Below are positions 15,305 to 22,372 of a stretch of 22,511 bases of DNA, piece by piece (position 1 is the first letter of the stretch; every line of letters begins with the position of its first letter). Made by a program: the position numbers and the translations under genes. The stretch lies in contig CAZTXS010000025.1 in assembly GCA_964617585.1 (NCBI GenBank), positions 1 to 22,511 on the forward strand. Reading direction: 5' to 3'. Origin of the DNA: UMGS1601 sp964617585. Its GTDB lineage: Bacteria > Bacillota > Clostridia > Oscillospirales > Ruminococcaceae. The notes under the pieces were generated by a model. It was not told the DNA's origin, did not search any database, and saw nothing but the letters and a program-made list of their open reading frames with translations.

Positions 15305-16042
15305 CTATTTTCTGAATCTTCTTGAATTTCTCATTTTGCGTCGCTTAACTACATCGCTGACAGCTTTGTCTGCATAGCTTTCACGTTCTTTTTCAATCAT
15401 AATGCCCAATCTGCTTATCCTGGATCTGCACTTAAACGATACGGCAATTATTATTAACAGAATAAAAATAAAAACTATCTGTAAAATTGACTCCCACATT
15501 TCATAAGTATTCTTTTCATTTTCAAGCCTTGAGGAAACAGCCGTGTTTAAAATTTCCTGAGAGCTGCTTATATAGTCTATGCAGGAAACATACTCGTTTG
15601 AAGAAATATACTTCCTTGCCTCGGACGGCTTGGCTTCTTGAATCATTTTGTTTAAAGCATTTTGTTCTGCGGGAGCAATGTACTTTTCCCATGCGTTTTC
15701 TATCTGGGTTATAATTTCCTTTTCGTCATCTTCAAGACCTATAGCTAAAAGCATATTTTTAGCAGTATTCATATCCCCCGTTATTACATTTTCACTCATA
15801 TATTCAGAATAATAATCAACATTTGAAGAGTCAACATAAAGATAAAGAAGATTGTTTCTTCTTAAAAAGCTTTCCGAATATTGATTTGAATACTTAACCA
15901 AATCATTGTACTTATCATTGGTTGACATCGCAGCTCTTCCGAAAAAAAGATATAAAAGTAATATTATAAAAGTGATAATGCATAAAAATATAATAACAGG
16001 TATCATGCTGAATGATACCATTTTCTTTTTCAGCTTTGCCAT
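15305..16042 (-). CDS. Two-span membrane protein with extracellular helical domain, function unknown
   Basis: The 245-residue protein has a short basic N-terminus (MAKLKKK) and a first membrane span at ~12-34. An extracytoplasmic, Glu/Asn/Tyr-rich helical domain follows (~36-182). A second span lies at ~183-205, then a basic cytosolic tail ending in RRKMRNSRRFRK. This layout is that of the sensor half of a chemoreceptor or kinase (four-helix-bundle type), but no HAMP, kinase or methyl-accepting domain follows. AGGAG lies ~10 nt before the ATG at 16042. A consensus promoter lies at 16109-16137, divergent from the cohesin-like gene. I do not recognise a named family. Confidence 0.8.
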   Translation of the reverse strand: MAKLKKKMVSFSMIPVIIFLCIITFIILLLYLFFGRAAMSTNDKYNDLVKYSNQYSESFLRRNNLLYLYVDSSNVDYYSEYMSENVITGDMNTAKNMLLAIGLEDDEKEIITQIENAWEKYIAPAEQNALNKMIQEAKPSEARKYISSNEYVSCIDYISSSQEILNTAVSSRLENEKNTYEMWESILQIVFIFILLIIIAVSFKCRSRISRLGIMIEKERESYADKAVSDVVKRRKMRNSRRFRK

Positions 16043-16108
16043 AATCAGAAATCTCCTCTTTATAAAAAGTCATCGAACTTATATAATTATTATTATGCTA
16101 TTAGTACA

Positions 16109-16137
16109 ATTATACTTTATTCGACTGCTTATGTCAA
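16109..16137 (-). promoter_or_regulatory. Sigma-A promoter of the two-span membrane protein gene
   Basis: On the minus strand TTGACA (16132-16137), 17 bp, TATAAT (16109-16114); both boxes are exact consensus. Confidence 0.85.
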
Positions 16138-16146
16138 TTAATTATA

Positions 16147-16175
16147 TTGACTTTTTCGATCGGTTTTAATATACT
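16147..16175 (+). promoter_or_regulatory. Promoter of the cohesin-like gene
   Basis: TTGACT (16147-16152), 17 bp, TATACT (16170-16175). It is divergent from, and 9 bp from, the promoter at 16109-16137. Its transcript would run through the whole repeat copy D before reaching the ATG at 16385, a leader of about 200 nt. Confidence 0.6.
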
Positions 16176-16216
16176 TATCAAACATAAAAGAAAACTTTTT
16201 AAAGGAAAAAGTATGA

Positions 16217-16362
16217 TATATAACTAAGGCGATGTCCCCCCCGCCTCTATAGGCGGCGGATTCCATTACCCGTTCAGTAGCGGGATGCAATCCCCTACTG
16301 AACGGTCTGTCGACAATGCCGACCCCTTGCCGCATTGAATGACGGGCAAGCCCTTATTGAAC
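16217..16362 (-). repeat. Structured intergenic repeat, copy D (long form)
   Basis: This ~146-bp element is in inverse orientation relative to copies A and B. It runs from TATAACTAAGGCGATGTCCC to ATGACGGGCAAGCCCTTATT. It holds a hairpin CCGCCT-CTAT-AGGCGG (16241-16256). A long one follows at 16271-16304: a 10-bp stem CGTTCAGTAG/CTACTGAACG with inner stem GGGAT/ATCCC. A third, weaker stem around GTCGAC comes next. The 16271-16304 hairpin is absent from copies A and B. It lies in the predicted 5' leader of the cohesin-like gene. Confidence 0.9.
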
Positions 16363-16384
16363 ATCATACTAAAAGGTGATTTAT

Positions 16385-17113
16385 ATGAAAAATAAAATTT
16401 TTATCCTCATAATGTGCATTTCAATCGGCGTCTTTTCTGCTGTTTCTGCCTTTGCAGATGATGAAATACGCTTTAAGCTTTCCGCAGAAGAAGCGGAAAA
16501 CAATATGTCGGAGGTTATTTTGGTCTGCGACAGAAATCCGGGAATCTCAGAAGCCGAATTCAATATTCTTTATAACTCCTCAATTATAAGCCTGAACGGT
16601 TTTGAATTCAAATGCGAGGGATTTTCAACAGAAGAATTCGACGATGAGGGAAGGATAAACGTAAAGTTTGAAAAATCCGAAAACGACTTAAGCGAAGGCG
16701 GAAAAATCTGCTCTTTGTTCTTTGACATAAACAACTCAAACGAAGAACTTGCGGGAGTGACAATAGAATTTGTTGCGCTGAAAGACACTGACGGCAACGA
16801 GCTGAGCAGACTCGTTGAAGCCTGTGATATTTCCATTCCCGACGGAGTAGAAGAAATCACTGAGAATTCTGATGAAAACGCTTCACAAAACGACAAAAGC
16901 ATTTCAGACGAAGAAAGCGAAGCAAACTATTCGGAATCAAAAACTGATGAAACCGATGAAACTGATGAGGATAGCTCCGAAAAAGATGCTTTGTCAACCT
17001 CAGTTGAGGAAAATAATAATACTGCGGAAATTATTCTTCTTATAATAGGCGGAGTTATGATAATAGGCGGCGCAGGCGTATTGATCCTTAACTTAAAGCA
17101 AAAGAAAAAATAA
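16385..17113 (+). CDS. Membrane-anchored cohesin-like surface protein
   Basis: This 242-residue exported protein has a signal peptide (cleavage probably after AFA at 25) and a beta-rich domain (~26-150). A very acidic Ser/Asp/Glu/Thr linker follows (~155-205, with repeats of TDE), then a C-terminal membrane span (~212-234) and a KQKKK stop-transfer tail. The domain fits the cohesin/CBM fold: NPGISEAEFNILYNSSIISLNG corresponds to the PGI...F...YD...L strand pair of cohesins, and later segments (GKICSLFFDI, KDTDGNELSR) match the F-x-V and D-x-D-G region. Cohesins bind dockerins in cellulosomes and related surface complexes; binding to a dockerin is inferred only from the fold. The ATG at 16385 has AAAGGTG 6 nt upstream; the in-frame GTG at 16376 is inside that site. 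Repeat copy D lies just upstream. Confidence 0.8.
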   Translation: MKNKIFILIMCISIGVFSAVSAFADDEIRFKLSAEEAENNMSEVILVCDRNPGISEAEFNILYNSSIISLNGFEFKCEGFSTEEFDDEGRINVKFEKSENDLSEGGKICSLFFDINNSNEELAGVTIEFVALKDTDGNELSRLVEACDISIPDGVEEITENSDENASQNDKSISDEESEANYSESKTDETDETDEDSSEKDALSTSVEENNNTAEIILLIIGGVMIIGGAGVLILNLKQKKK

Positions 17114-17126
17114 AAGTATTAAGAAT

Positions 17127-17232
17127 AACGGACGCTTAAAGCTGAACTGCTCCCAAAAAGTCGGACAATATGATTATAACAGTCATATAGCCAACGAAGG
17201 GAGTGCAGTTCAAAGCTTAAACGTCCGTTTTG
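17127..17232 (+). terminator. Terminator of the cohesin-like gene, interrupted in its loop
   Basis: AACGGACG (17127-17134) pairs with CGTCCGTT (17222-17229), extended inward by TTAA/TTAA and GC/GC with small mismatches, and is followed by TTTTG. The loop is unusually long because a segment with inverted TGAACTGC ends occupies 17143-17212. Confidence 0.6.
17143..17212. mobile_element. MITE-like remnant with IS3-like ends
   Basis: This 70-bp segment starts TGAACTGCTCCC and ends GGGAGTGCAGTTCA (an inverted copy with a 2-base gap). Inside, ATATGA...TCATAT forms a second stem. The left end continues into AAAAAGTCGGACAA, which resembles the ends of IS3-family elements as I recall them. There is no coding capacity. 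It sits in the loop of a terminator. Confidence 0.5.
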
Positions 17233-17253
17233 TTATGCCGAATTATTAATATA

Positions 17254-18480
17254 TTATTTTAACGTCAATTTAAAGCCTATATGTGAATCATCCTTTTTAT
17301 AAGCTGATATTCTGCTCCGATGATTCTGAGCTATTGCTTTCGCTATGGATAACCCTATTCCAAAGCTTCCGTTATATGTTCTCGATTTATCAGAACGGTA
17401 AAAACGGTCAAACAGCTTTTCTATTTCTATGTTATTAACTTCACTGTATACATTTTCTACGCATATAACCGGATGCTTTCCTCCTGATAAGCAAACGGAA
17501 ATTTCACCGTCAGAGTCGCAGTATTTTACTGCATTATCAAGAAGTATTGAACACAAGTGCCTGAGTGCGTTTTTATCGCCGAAATAACTTATATCAGGTT
17601 CGATATTCATAGATAGTCGCTTATTATACTGCTCAGCCAAAGTTTGAAAGTCAACGCACACATCCGATACCAGCTTGCTCAAATCAATATCTTCAAACAT
17701 CATATTAGTTTGACCTTCGTCCATTCTTGTAAGCAAAACTAATCTGTTCACTAAAGCGCTCATATGCTCGCTTTCGCTTCTTATATCGCTGAGCCATTCG
17801 TTCTGACCTATTTCCGACTCTACAATATCAAGGTTAGTGAGTATTAGCGTAAGCGGCGTTTTAAGCTCATGATTTGCATCGGTGATAAATTGCTTTTGCT
17901 TTTCATAGCTTTCAGCAATGGGCTTAACCGCCTTATGCGAAAAAAATATTATAAGAAAGAAAACTATAAGAAAGCTTCCTAAAAGAACAAGGCATGCGGT
18001 TAACACGGTTGAAGCCGACATTGAGCGGTTCATACTTCCGTCTACAAAAACGACCGACTTCCCTTTCTGGGTTGAATAAATCTTATATCTGTAATAGGAA
18101 GTCCAGCCCCTGTTGCCCGATTTATCCAATGCTTTCTTAGCATAAGATATTGCTTTTTCTTCGGTTATTGAAGAAATTGAATCCAGATTCACAGAGATAA
18201 TATTATCTTCACTATCCATATCAACAGAAAAATATCTTGTACTGAATTTTGTTTCTTCTGTTATAAATCCGTCAAAGCCTCGATCATCAGACAAATGAGG
18301 ATTATCAAATTTATCGGGAAACCTCCCTCCGTTTGAAGATATTTTATCTGTAAGCTGATCCATAGCTCTGTTCAGCTGATTCTGACTGAAAACTATTATC
18401 AATCCGAAAATAATTATCAGAATCGCCGCCAAAGCAGCTCCGCATATTTTAACAAATTTTTTCTGCAGACTGTAAATCAT
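17254..18480 (-). CDS. Sensor histidine kinase (OmpR-partner type)
   Basis: This 408-residue membrane kinase has a span at ~10-32, an extracytoplasmic sensor domain (~33-155), and a second span at ~157-181. A HisKA dimerisation helix carries DANHELKTPL (phospho-acceptor His204). The HATPase domain has the N box HLCSILLDNAVKY (Asn316) and the G2 box GSFGIGLSIAKA (~371-381). The G1 box is not a clean DxGxG; this segment (VENVYSEVNN before LFDRFYR) is of the relaxed type seen in many clostridial kinases. The ATG overlaps the regulator stop codon by 4 nt and GGAGG lies 7 nt upstream, so the pair is translationally coupled. The signal is unknown. The gene converges on the cohesin-like gene across the interrupted terminator. 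Confidence 0.93.
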   Translation of the reverse strand: MIYSLQKKFVKICGAALAAILIIIFGLIIVFSQNQLNRAMDQLTDKISSNGGRFPDKFDNPHLSDDRGFDGFITEETKFSTRYFSVDMDSEDNIISVNLDSISSITEEKAISYAKKALDKSGNRGWTSYYRYKIYSTQKGKSVVFVDGSMNRSMSASTVLTACLVLLGSFLIVFFLIIFFSHKAVKPIAESYEKQKQFITDANHELKTPLTLILTNLDIVESEIGQNEWLSDIRSESEHMSALVNRLVLLTRMDEGQTNMMFEDIDLSKLVSDVCVDFQTLAEQYNKRLSMNIEPDISYFGDKNALRHLCSILLDNAVKYCDSDGEISVCLSGGKHPVICVENVYSEVNNIEIEKLFDRFYRSDKSRTYNGSFGIGLSIAKAIAQNHRSRISAYKKDDSHIGFKLTLK

Positions 18481-19163
18481 TCAAGAGCCTCCAAAATATA
18501 ACCAACATTGCGGATAAACTTTATAGATATAGGAGCGTTTATTTCATCCAGCTTCTTTCTGATATTAGATATATGAACCCATACGACGCTTGTATCAACG
18601 TCAGCGTCCCAGCCCCATATATGAGTAATAAATTGCTCGATTGTCATTACCATATGCGGCTTCTGCATAAGCATTTCAAATACCTGAAATTCCTTACTGC
18701 TTAACGTCTGAACACTGTTTTCAAACGAAATTTCATAAGTGGAACGGTTCAAATTCACTTCGTTGAACGAAATAATATCGGGAGTGTAATTCTCTTTTCT
18801 TCTAAGCATTGCCCTTACGCGGGCAAGAAGCTCAGGTGTGGAAAAAGGCTTGGGGAGATAATCATCCGCTCCTGCGTCAAGACCTTCAACTCTTTGCTCG
18901 ACTTCTGTTCTTGCAGTTAAAAAAAGAACAGGAGTTTTAATATTTTTCTCACGCAGCTTTTTTAATACCTCTATTCCGTCCAGCCCCGGCATCATAATAT
19001 CAAGAACCAATCCGTCATATTCGCCCATCAAAGCATAGGAATATGCATCATTGCCGTTTGAAACGCCGTCGGCGAGAAATTTATTAGAATTAAAAATATG
19101 TAACAGGGATTTAAGTAATCTTGGATCATCCTCAGCAATTAAAATACGCATAAATCTATTCAT
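18477..19163 (-). CDS. OmpR/PhoB-family response regulator
   Basis: The 228-residue protein has a receiver domain (~5-120) with the acidic pair at residues 11-13 (AEDD), phospho-acceptor Asp55 (VLDIMMPG), Thr83 and Lys105 (LPKPFS). A winged-helix DNA-binding domain follows (~130-228; LSSKEFQVFEML, then HISNIRKKLDE, then IRNVGYILE). It should be phosphorylated by the kinase encoded immediately downstream. The first ATG (19163) gives MNRFMRILIAEDD; a second at 19151 gives MRILIAEDD. The only good ribosome site, GGAGG, is 18 nt before the first ATG, with an inverted repeat between them (19162-19179), so the start is less certain than usual. Confidence 0.93.
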   Translation of the reverse strand: MNRFMRILIAEDDPRLLKSLLHIFNSNKFLADGVSNGNDAYSYALMGEYDGLVLDIMMPGLDGIEVLKKLREKNIKTPVLFLTARTEVEQRVEGLDAGADDYLPKPFSTPELLARVRAMLRRKENYTPDIISFNEVNLNRSTYEISFENSVQTLSSKEFQVFEMLMQKPHMVMTIEQFITHIWGWDADVDTSVVWVHISNIRKKLDEINAPISIKFIRNVGYILEALE

Positions 19164-19179
19164 ATTCCCGACGGAATAT
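19162..19179 (-). promoter_or_regulatory. Inverted repeat covering the response-regulator start codon
   Basis: ATATTCC-GTCG-GGAATAT on the minus strand lies between the GGAGG site and the ATG, and its 3' arm includes the first two bases of the ATG. It may be an RNA hairpin that shortens the effective spacing or masks the start, or an operator just after the promoter. Confidence 0.55.
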
Positions 19180-19192
19180 GTCCTCCTTTTTT

Positions 19193-19221
19193 ATTATATC
19201 ATACATTCAAAAGTTTTTCCA
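19193..19221 (-). promoter_or_regulatory. Putative promoter of the OmpR-type regulator and kinase
   Basis: On the minus strand TGGAAA (19216-19221), 17 bp, TATAAT (19193-19198). The start site would fall at about 19186, so the mRNA would begin almost at the GGAGG site. Confidence 0.5.
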
Positions 19222-19273
19222 GCATATCAATTCTTATTCATACAAAGAAAAGAATTATAAAACGAAATCGGAT

Positions 19274-19702
19274 TCAATCGGTACAGTTTTCTGCTTTGCG
19301 TTTTGAAGACCCTTTTGTCTTTCCCGTCTGATAACTAATCACCATTGCCGGAGAATTCTTTATCATAATGTTCTTTTGATATAACACTATATGAATATTA
19401 TAGACCTTGCAAGGTTTTTCCGCTTGTCCGAAGCTTATACGGTTATAGTCATCAAGAAAAAAGTAATCGGGAGCGGTTCCTATAAGCCTTCCGTTTTTTA
19501 AAAGTGAAGCTCTTACAACGCAAAAGTCGAAATCCTGATAAACTGCTGTTTTTATCGGCTGCCATTCCTGGTTTTGCATAGTTCGGGGAACAGCATTGAA
19601 TTTTAGCTTTCTGTTTCTCCTAGAACCAAAAATCGAAACAACATCAGTAATATGTACCGAATTATCGGCTCTTTTAAGGTTATTTTCTATAGTTGAAAAC
19701 AT
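19274..19702 (-). CDS. Hypothetical cytosolic protein
   Basis: The 142-residue protein has no signal peptide or membrane span. The middle is beta-rich (IKTAVYQDFDFCVVRASLL, then NIHIVLYQKNIMI) and the tail is basic and low in complexity (TGKTKGSSKRKAEN). I recognise no family. AGGAG lies 8 nt before the ATG at 19702. It stands alone between two two-component systems on the same strand, with about 110 bp to the OmpR-type regulator and about 210 bp from the AgrC-like kinase. Confidence 0.7.
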   Translation of the reverse strand: MFSTIENNLKRADNSVHITDVVSIFGSRRNRKLKFNAVPRTMQNQEWQPIKTAVYQDFDFCVVRASLLKNGRLIGTAPDYFFLDDYNRISFGQAEKPCKVYNIHIVLYQKNIMIKNSPAMVISYQTGKTKGSSKRKAENCTD

Positions 19703-19839
19703 AATCTTTTCTCCTAATCAAGCTTTCAATTATATATTACTTATTATCACTAAAGCGACGCTAAAGAAAGTGCGGGCGGCATTTAATTTTTTCAGGCATA
19801 AACAATTTTGGCGTTTAATTAACCGTTGACAGTTAGTTT

Positions 19840-19861
19840 TAATAAGGGCTTGCCCGTCATT
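19840..19861 (+). repeat. Structured intergenic repeat, copy E (end fragment)
   Basis: AATAAGGGCTTGCCCGTCAT matches one end of the repeat family exactly as in copies D and F (here in the orientation of A and B). No internal hairpins or second end are visible before the AgrC-like gene, so only the end remains. Confidence 0.7.
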
Positions 19862-19913
19862 ATAATACAGCTTATGTCACACGTTCTAATGCTGCCGAAG
19901 CAATTTAAATTTC

Positions 19914-21227
19914 TTAAATTTCGTCTGTTTTAAAAATAACTTCAAATATGAAATTATTGTTTTCAATGCTTATATTAAAGTTTCCTTTATACTTATTCAC
20001 CGTTTTCTTTATATTGTACAAGCCGAATCCGTGATATTGGCTGTTTTGTTTGCTTGTCTTTATCGACGCGTTATTGTCTATTTCAACTTCCTCACCTATC
20101 GGATTTGTTATCCTGATTATTTGTACGTTTTGAATATAAGCACATTCTATATTAATTATCTTTATATCCGACGTGTTTATTTTCATACACGCTTCAAAAG
20201 CATTATCAAGAGCGTTTGACAGAATCGTACACATATCCGAAGGAGGTATTCCGTCAAAAATTTTTCCGCTGAATCTTATTGCTATATTCATATCGCCGGA
20301 TGTACGCAGTCTGTCGTTTAATATAGCGTCCGCCGCCCTATTCCCTGACAATATATTATCAGACTCTATAATATTCAGCTTTGTAATATTTTTCACATAA
20401 TTTTCAGCTTCGCAATAATCCTTATTCGCTAAAAGACCTTGAAGGCAAATCATGTGGTTTTTATAATCATGCCTGAACTCCCTTATTTCATTGTTTAAAG
20501 CGTTTAAGCGCTCATAATATTTTATTTGTTTTTCTATCTGGCTTTCAAGGGCTTCAGATACATTCTTTAAATAATTCTTTACAATACATGAATATAGCAA
20601 AGCTATTATTACAGAACCCAGAATAATAATTGTTATAATCGTAAACACCTTTGTCAACAGATTCTGAAGAAATATGTTAGACGTTTCAGAAACCTGATTT
20701 TCGAGCAACGCTCCCGCAAAAATGAACGCAACCAAAGTGAGAAAATATATCTTATCGCTTATTAAGTGTATTCCGGGGTTTATGAATATTTTTTCTTTTC
20801 TTAAGAAACAGCTTCCTAATATAAAAACCAAAGTATTAAATATCAGTGAAGTTATCCATACAACCTGAGATTTATCAGTACAGTTGAAAATTCCTCTTGC
20901 AATTATAAAAGAAACAGTCTGAATCATTGAGTCTATCATCTGATACATTATCGTAATATATGCGGATTGTTTTATCATTCGCCTGCTTATAATATGTACC
21001 GATCCTACCATTACGGTATAATAAAGCATAATCGTTAAAAGCCTTAACAGCGGCGGACAATATTCCTTAACAGGAACTATAACTGCCGAAACGCAAAAAT
21101 ATACTATAACTATTAATTTAGGTTTAATTCCATGCCGAGTTCCGAAAAGGAAATTTGTAATCCTTAATATGTTCAGTAAGTATAAAAAAGAAATTATTGT
21201 ATACTCGACAGTATATAGATATAACAT
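19914..21227 (-). CDS. AgrC-like sensor histidine kinase (GHKL type)
   Basis: This 437-residue kinase has an N-terminal membrane domain of about six spans (~8-215), a short coiled linker, and a cytosolic kinase core. The phospho-acceptor motif is FRHDYKNHMICLQGLL (His253), typical of the AgrC/ComD/LytS class. The ATPase part has ILSNALDNAFEAC (N box, ~335-347) and HGFGLYNIKKTVNKYKG (G box, ~399-415). AgrC-type kinases usually sense peptide pheromones through the membrane domain; that ligand class is inferred from the architecture. The ATG at 21227 starts 2 nt after the regulator stop, and its AGGTGG site lies within the last codons of that gene, indicating coupling. No agrB or agrD is in the window. 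Confidence 0.93.
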   Translation of the reverse strand: MLYLYTVEYTIISFLYLLNILRITNFLFGTRHGIKPKLIVIVYFCVSAVIVPVKEYCPPLLRLLTIMLYYTVMVGSVHIISRRMIKQSAYITIMYQMIDSMIQTVSFIIARGIFNCTDKSQVVWITSLIFNTLVFILGSCFLRKEKIFINPGIHLISDKIYFLTLVAFIFAGALLENQVSETSNIFLQNLLTKVFTIITIIILGSVIIALLYSCIVKNYLKNVSEALESQIEKQIKYYERLNALNNEIREFRHDYKNHMICLQGLLANKDYCEAENYVKNITKLNIIESDNILSGNRAADAILNDRLRTSGDMNIAIRFSGKIFDGIPPSDMCTILSNALDNAFEACMKINTSDIKIINIECAYIQNVQIIRITNPIGEEVEIDNNASIKTSKQNSQYHGFGLYNIKKTVNKYKGNFNISIENNNFIFEVIFKTDEI

Positions 21228-21229
21228 AA

Positions 21230-21943
21230 CTATCCACCTAGGTTTTTTCTTTTGAGATAATTAAAATATGCATTTTTAAACCCTTTAAACTTTGTTTTTG
21301 TAATCAATGCTCTTTCTCCGTTTACGAAATATATTTGTGAATCAGAAAAGCTTTCTATGTAATCAAAATTTACTAAAAACGCTCTGTGAGTTCTGAAAAA
21401 GCAATCGGATTTTATGCTATTTTCAAAGCTTGAAAGCGTTTTATTATACCTGTAGCAGTTATCGCTGGTTCTTATTTTTGCGTAGACATTATCAGCTTCA
21501 GCATAGATAATTTCACTCTCGTTTACACGGCACATTCTATCATTTTCAACATCTTTGAAAATTTTATAGTGTTCGCTTTCATAACTTTTTATAAAAGCGC
21601 TTATCGCTTCATAAAGTTCGTTTTCATCTATTGGTTTTACAAGAAACCTGAAAGTTTCGACTTTAAGACTGTCATAGACAACTTCACTGTAATTACTTAC
21701 GAAAATAACTTTTGTTTTAATATTCCTTTTTCTCAGCTTGCTTACAGTATCGATACCGTTAATGTTCTTCATCCGGTAATCCATGAATATTAAATCAAAA
21801 GCCACTTCAGATTCCAACAGCTCATATCCGTCGCCGTATTCGTAATAAGTAAAATCATAACCGTATTCTTTTGCAAACTTAGAAAGTCTTCGACAAAGCT
21901 CCTCTCTGAAATACTTTTCATCATCACAAAACGCTAATCTCAT
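21230..21943 (-). CDS. LytTR-family response regulator (AgrA/ComE-like)
   Basis: The 237-residue protein has a receiver domain (~1-120) with acidic residues CDDE at 6-9, phospho-acceptor Asp55 (LIFMDYRM) and Lys103 (FLVKPIDE). A C-terminal LytTR DNA-binding domain follows (~135-235; IIYAEADNVYAKIRT, then FFRTHRAFLVNFDYIESF). LytTR regulators bind pairs of ~9-bp direct repeats about two helical turns apart. AGGAGG lies ~9-10 nt before the ATG at 21943. It is the first gene of the pair with the AgrC-like kinase. A -10 box TATAAT (21978-21983) without a good -35 lies upstream, which would suit an activated promoter. Confidence 0.95.
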   Translation of the reverse strand: MRLAFCDDEKYFREELCRRLSKFAKEYGYDFTYYEYGDGYELLESEVAFDLIFMDYRMKNINGIDTVSKLRKRNIKTKVIFVSNYSEVVYDSLKVETFRFLVKPIDENELYEAISAFIKSYESEHYKIFKDVENDRMCRVNESEIIYAEADNVYAKIRTSDNCYRYNKTLSSFENSIKSDCFFRTHRAFLVNFDYIESFSDSQIYFVNGERALITKTKFKGFKNAYFNYLKRKNLGG

Positions 21944-22015
21944 ATACTTTCACCTCCTACAATAATTGTAACATAATATTATAATATTTACTATTATATT
22001 TCCAGATTTATCGTT

Positions 22016-22046
22016 TTACTTAGAAAAATGGGGTTCTTACTAGAAA
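22016..22046. promoter_or_regulatory. Direct repeats, possible response-regulator binding site
   Basis: TTACTTAGAAA (22016-22026) and TTACTAGAAA (22037-22046) are direct repeats with a period of 20-21 bp, two helical turns, as expected for a LytTR dimer site. They do not match the published LytTR consensus well. They lie between the regulator gene and the divergent small ORF and could serve both. Confidence 0.35.
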
Positions 22047-22111
22047 TTTATAGATATTTGCATTATCACATTATACACTTTGTTTAGACCAAGCAAAGGA
22101 GATGATTTTTA

Positions 22112-22156
22112 ATGTGGTATTTAATTCTTGATGTTTTTTACAGTTTTTTTAAATAA
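22112..22156 (+). CDS. Possible 14-residue hydrophobic peptide
   Basis: An ATG at 22112 opens the short frame MWYLILDVFYSFFK and a TAA stop. A strong ribosome site, AAAGGAGATG, lies upstream (AGGAG at 22097-22101, spacer 10 nt). The peptide is amphipathic to hydrophobic, rich in Phe, Tyr and Trp, with one Asp and a C-terminal Lys. It reads away from the AgrA-like gene. A TATACA box (22072-22077) could serve as its -10. It is too short for AgrD. It could be a signal or toxin-like peptide, a leader peptide, or chance. The ribosome site is the main support. Confidence 0.35.
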   Translation: MWYLILDVFYSFFK

Positions 22157-22372
22157 GGCGGCGCTTTAAAATTCACTGATTCCTACATTCAAACTAAACA
22201 AAACTCAACATTAAAAACATTCTAATTTGGTAAGTGAAAACGAGCTGTAAAAATCAAAACTGAATGCAAAAAATGCAATCAGAAATGTATTAATAACTTT
22301 AATGGTTATTAATGCAAAATGGCTTGATGTCCGCACTAAGGGTATCAAGCCATTAATTTATCAGTTAAATTT
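22157..22372. other. Non-coding stretch with two strong hairpins
   Basis: I see no credible ORF here. ATTAATAAC (22289-22297) pairs perfectly with GTTATTAAT (22305-22313). AATGGCTTGAT (22318-22328) pairs perfectly with ATCAAGCCATT (22344-22354). AATGCAAAA recurs at 22263 and 22311. The second hairpin is followed by AATTT on the plus strand and by TTTT on the minus strand, so it may end a transcript. Together with the small ORF this could be a structured RNA of about 270 nt starting near 22084. Confidence 0.4.

Noticed and set aside
17254..18480. Degenerate G1 box as a sign of an inactive kinase
   Set aside because: Many clostridial kinases of this subtype have a relaxed G1 segment before LFDRFYR, and the H, N and G2 boxes are intact.
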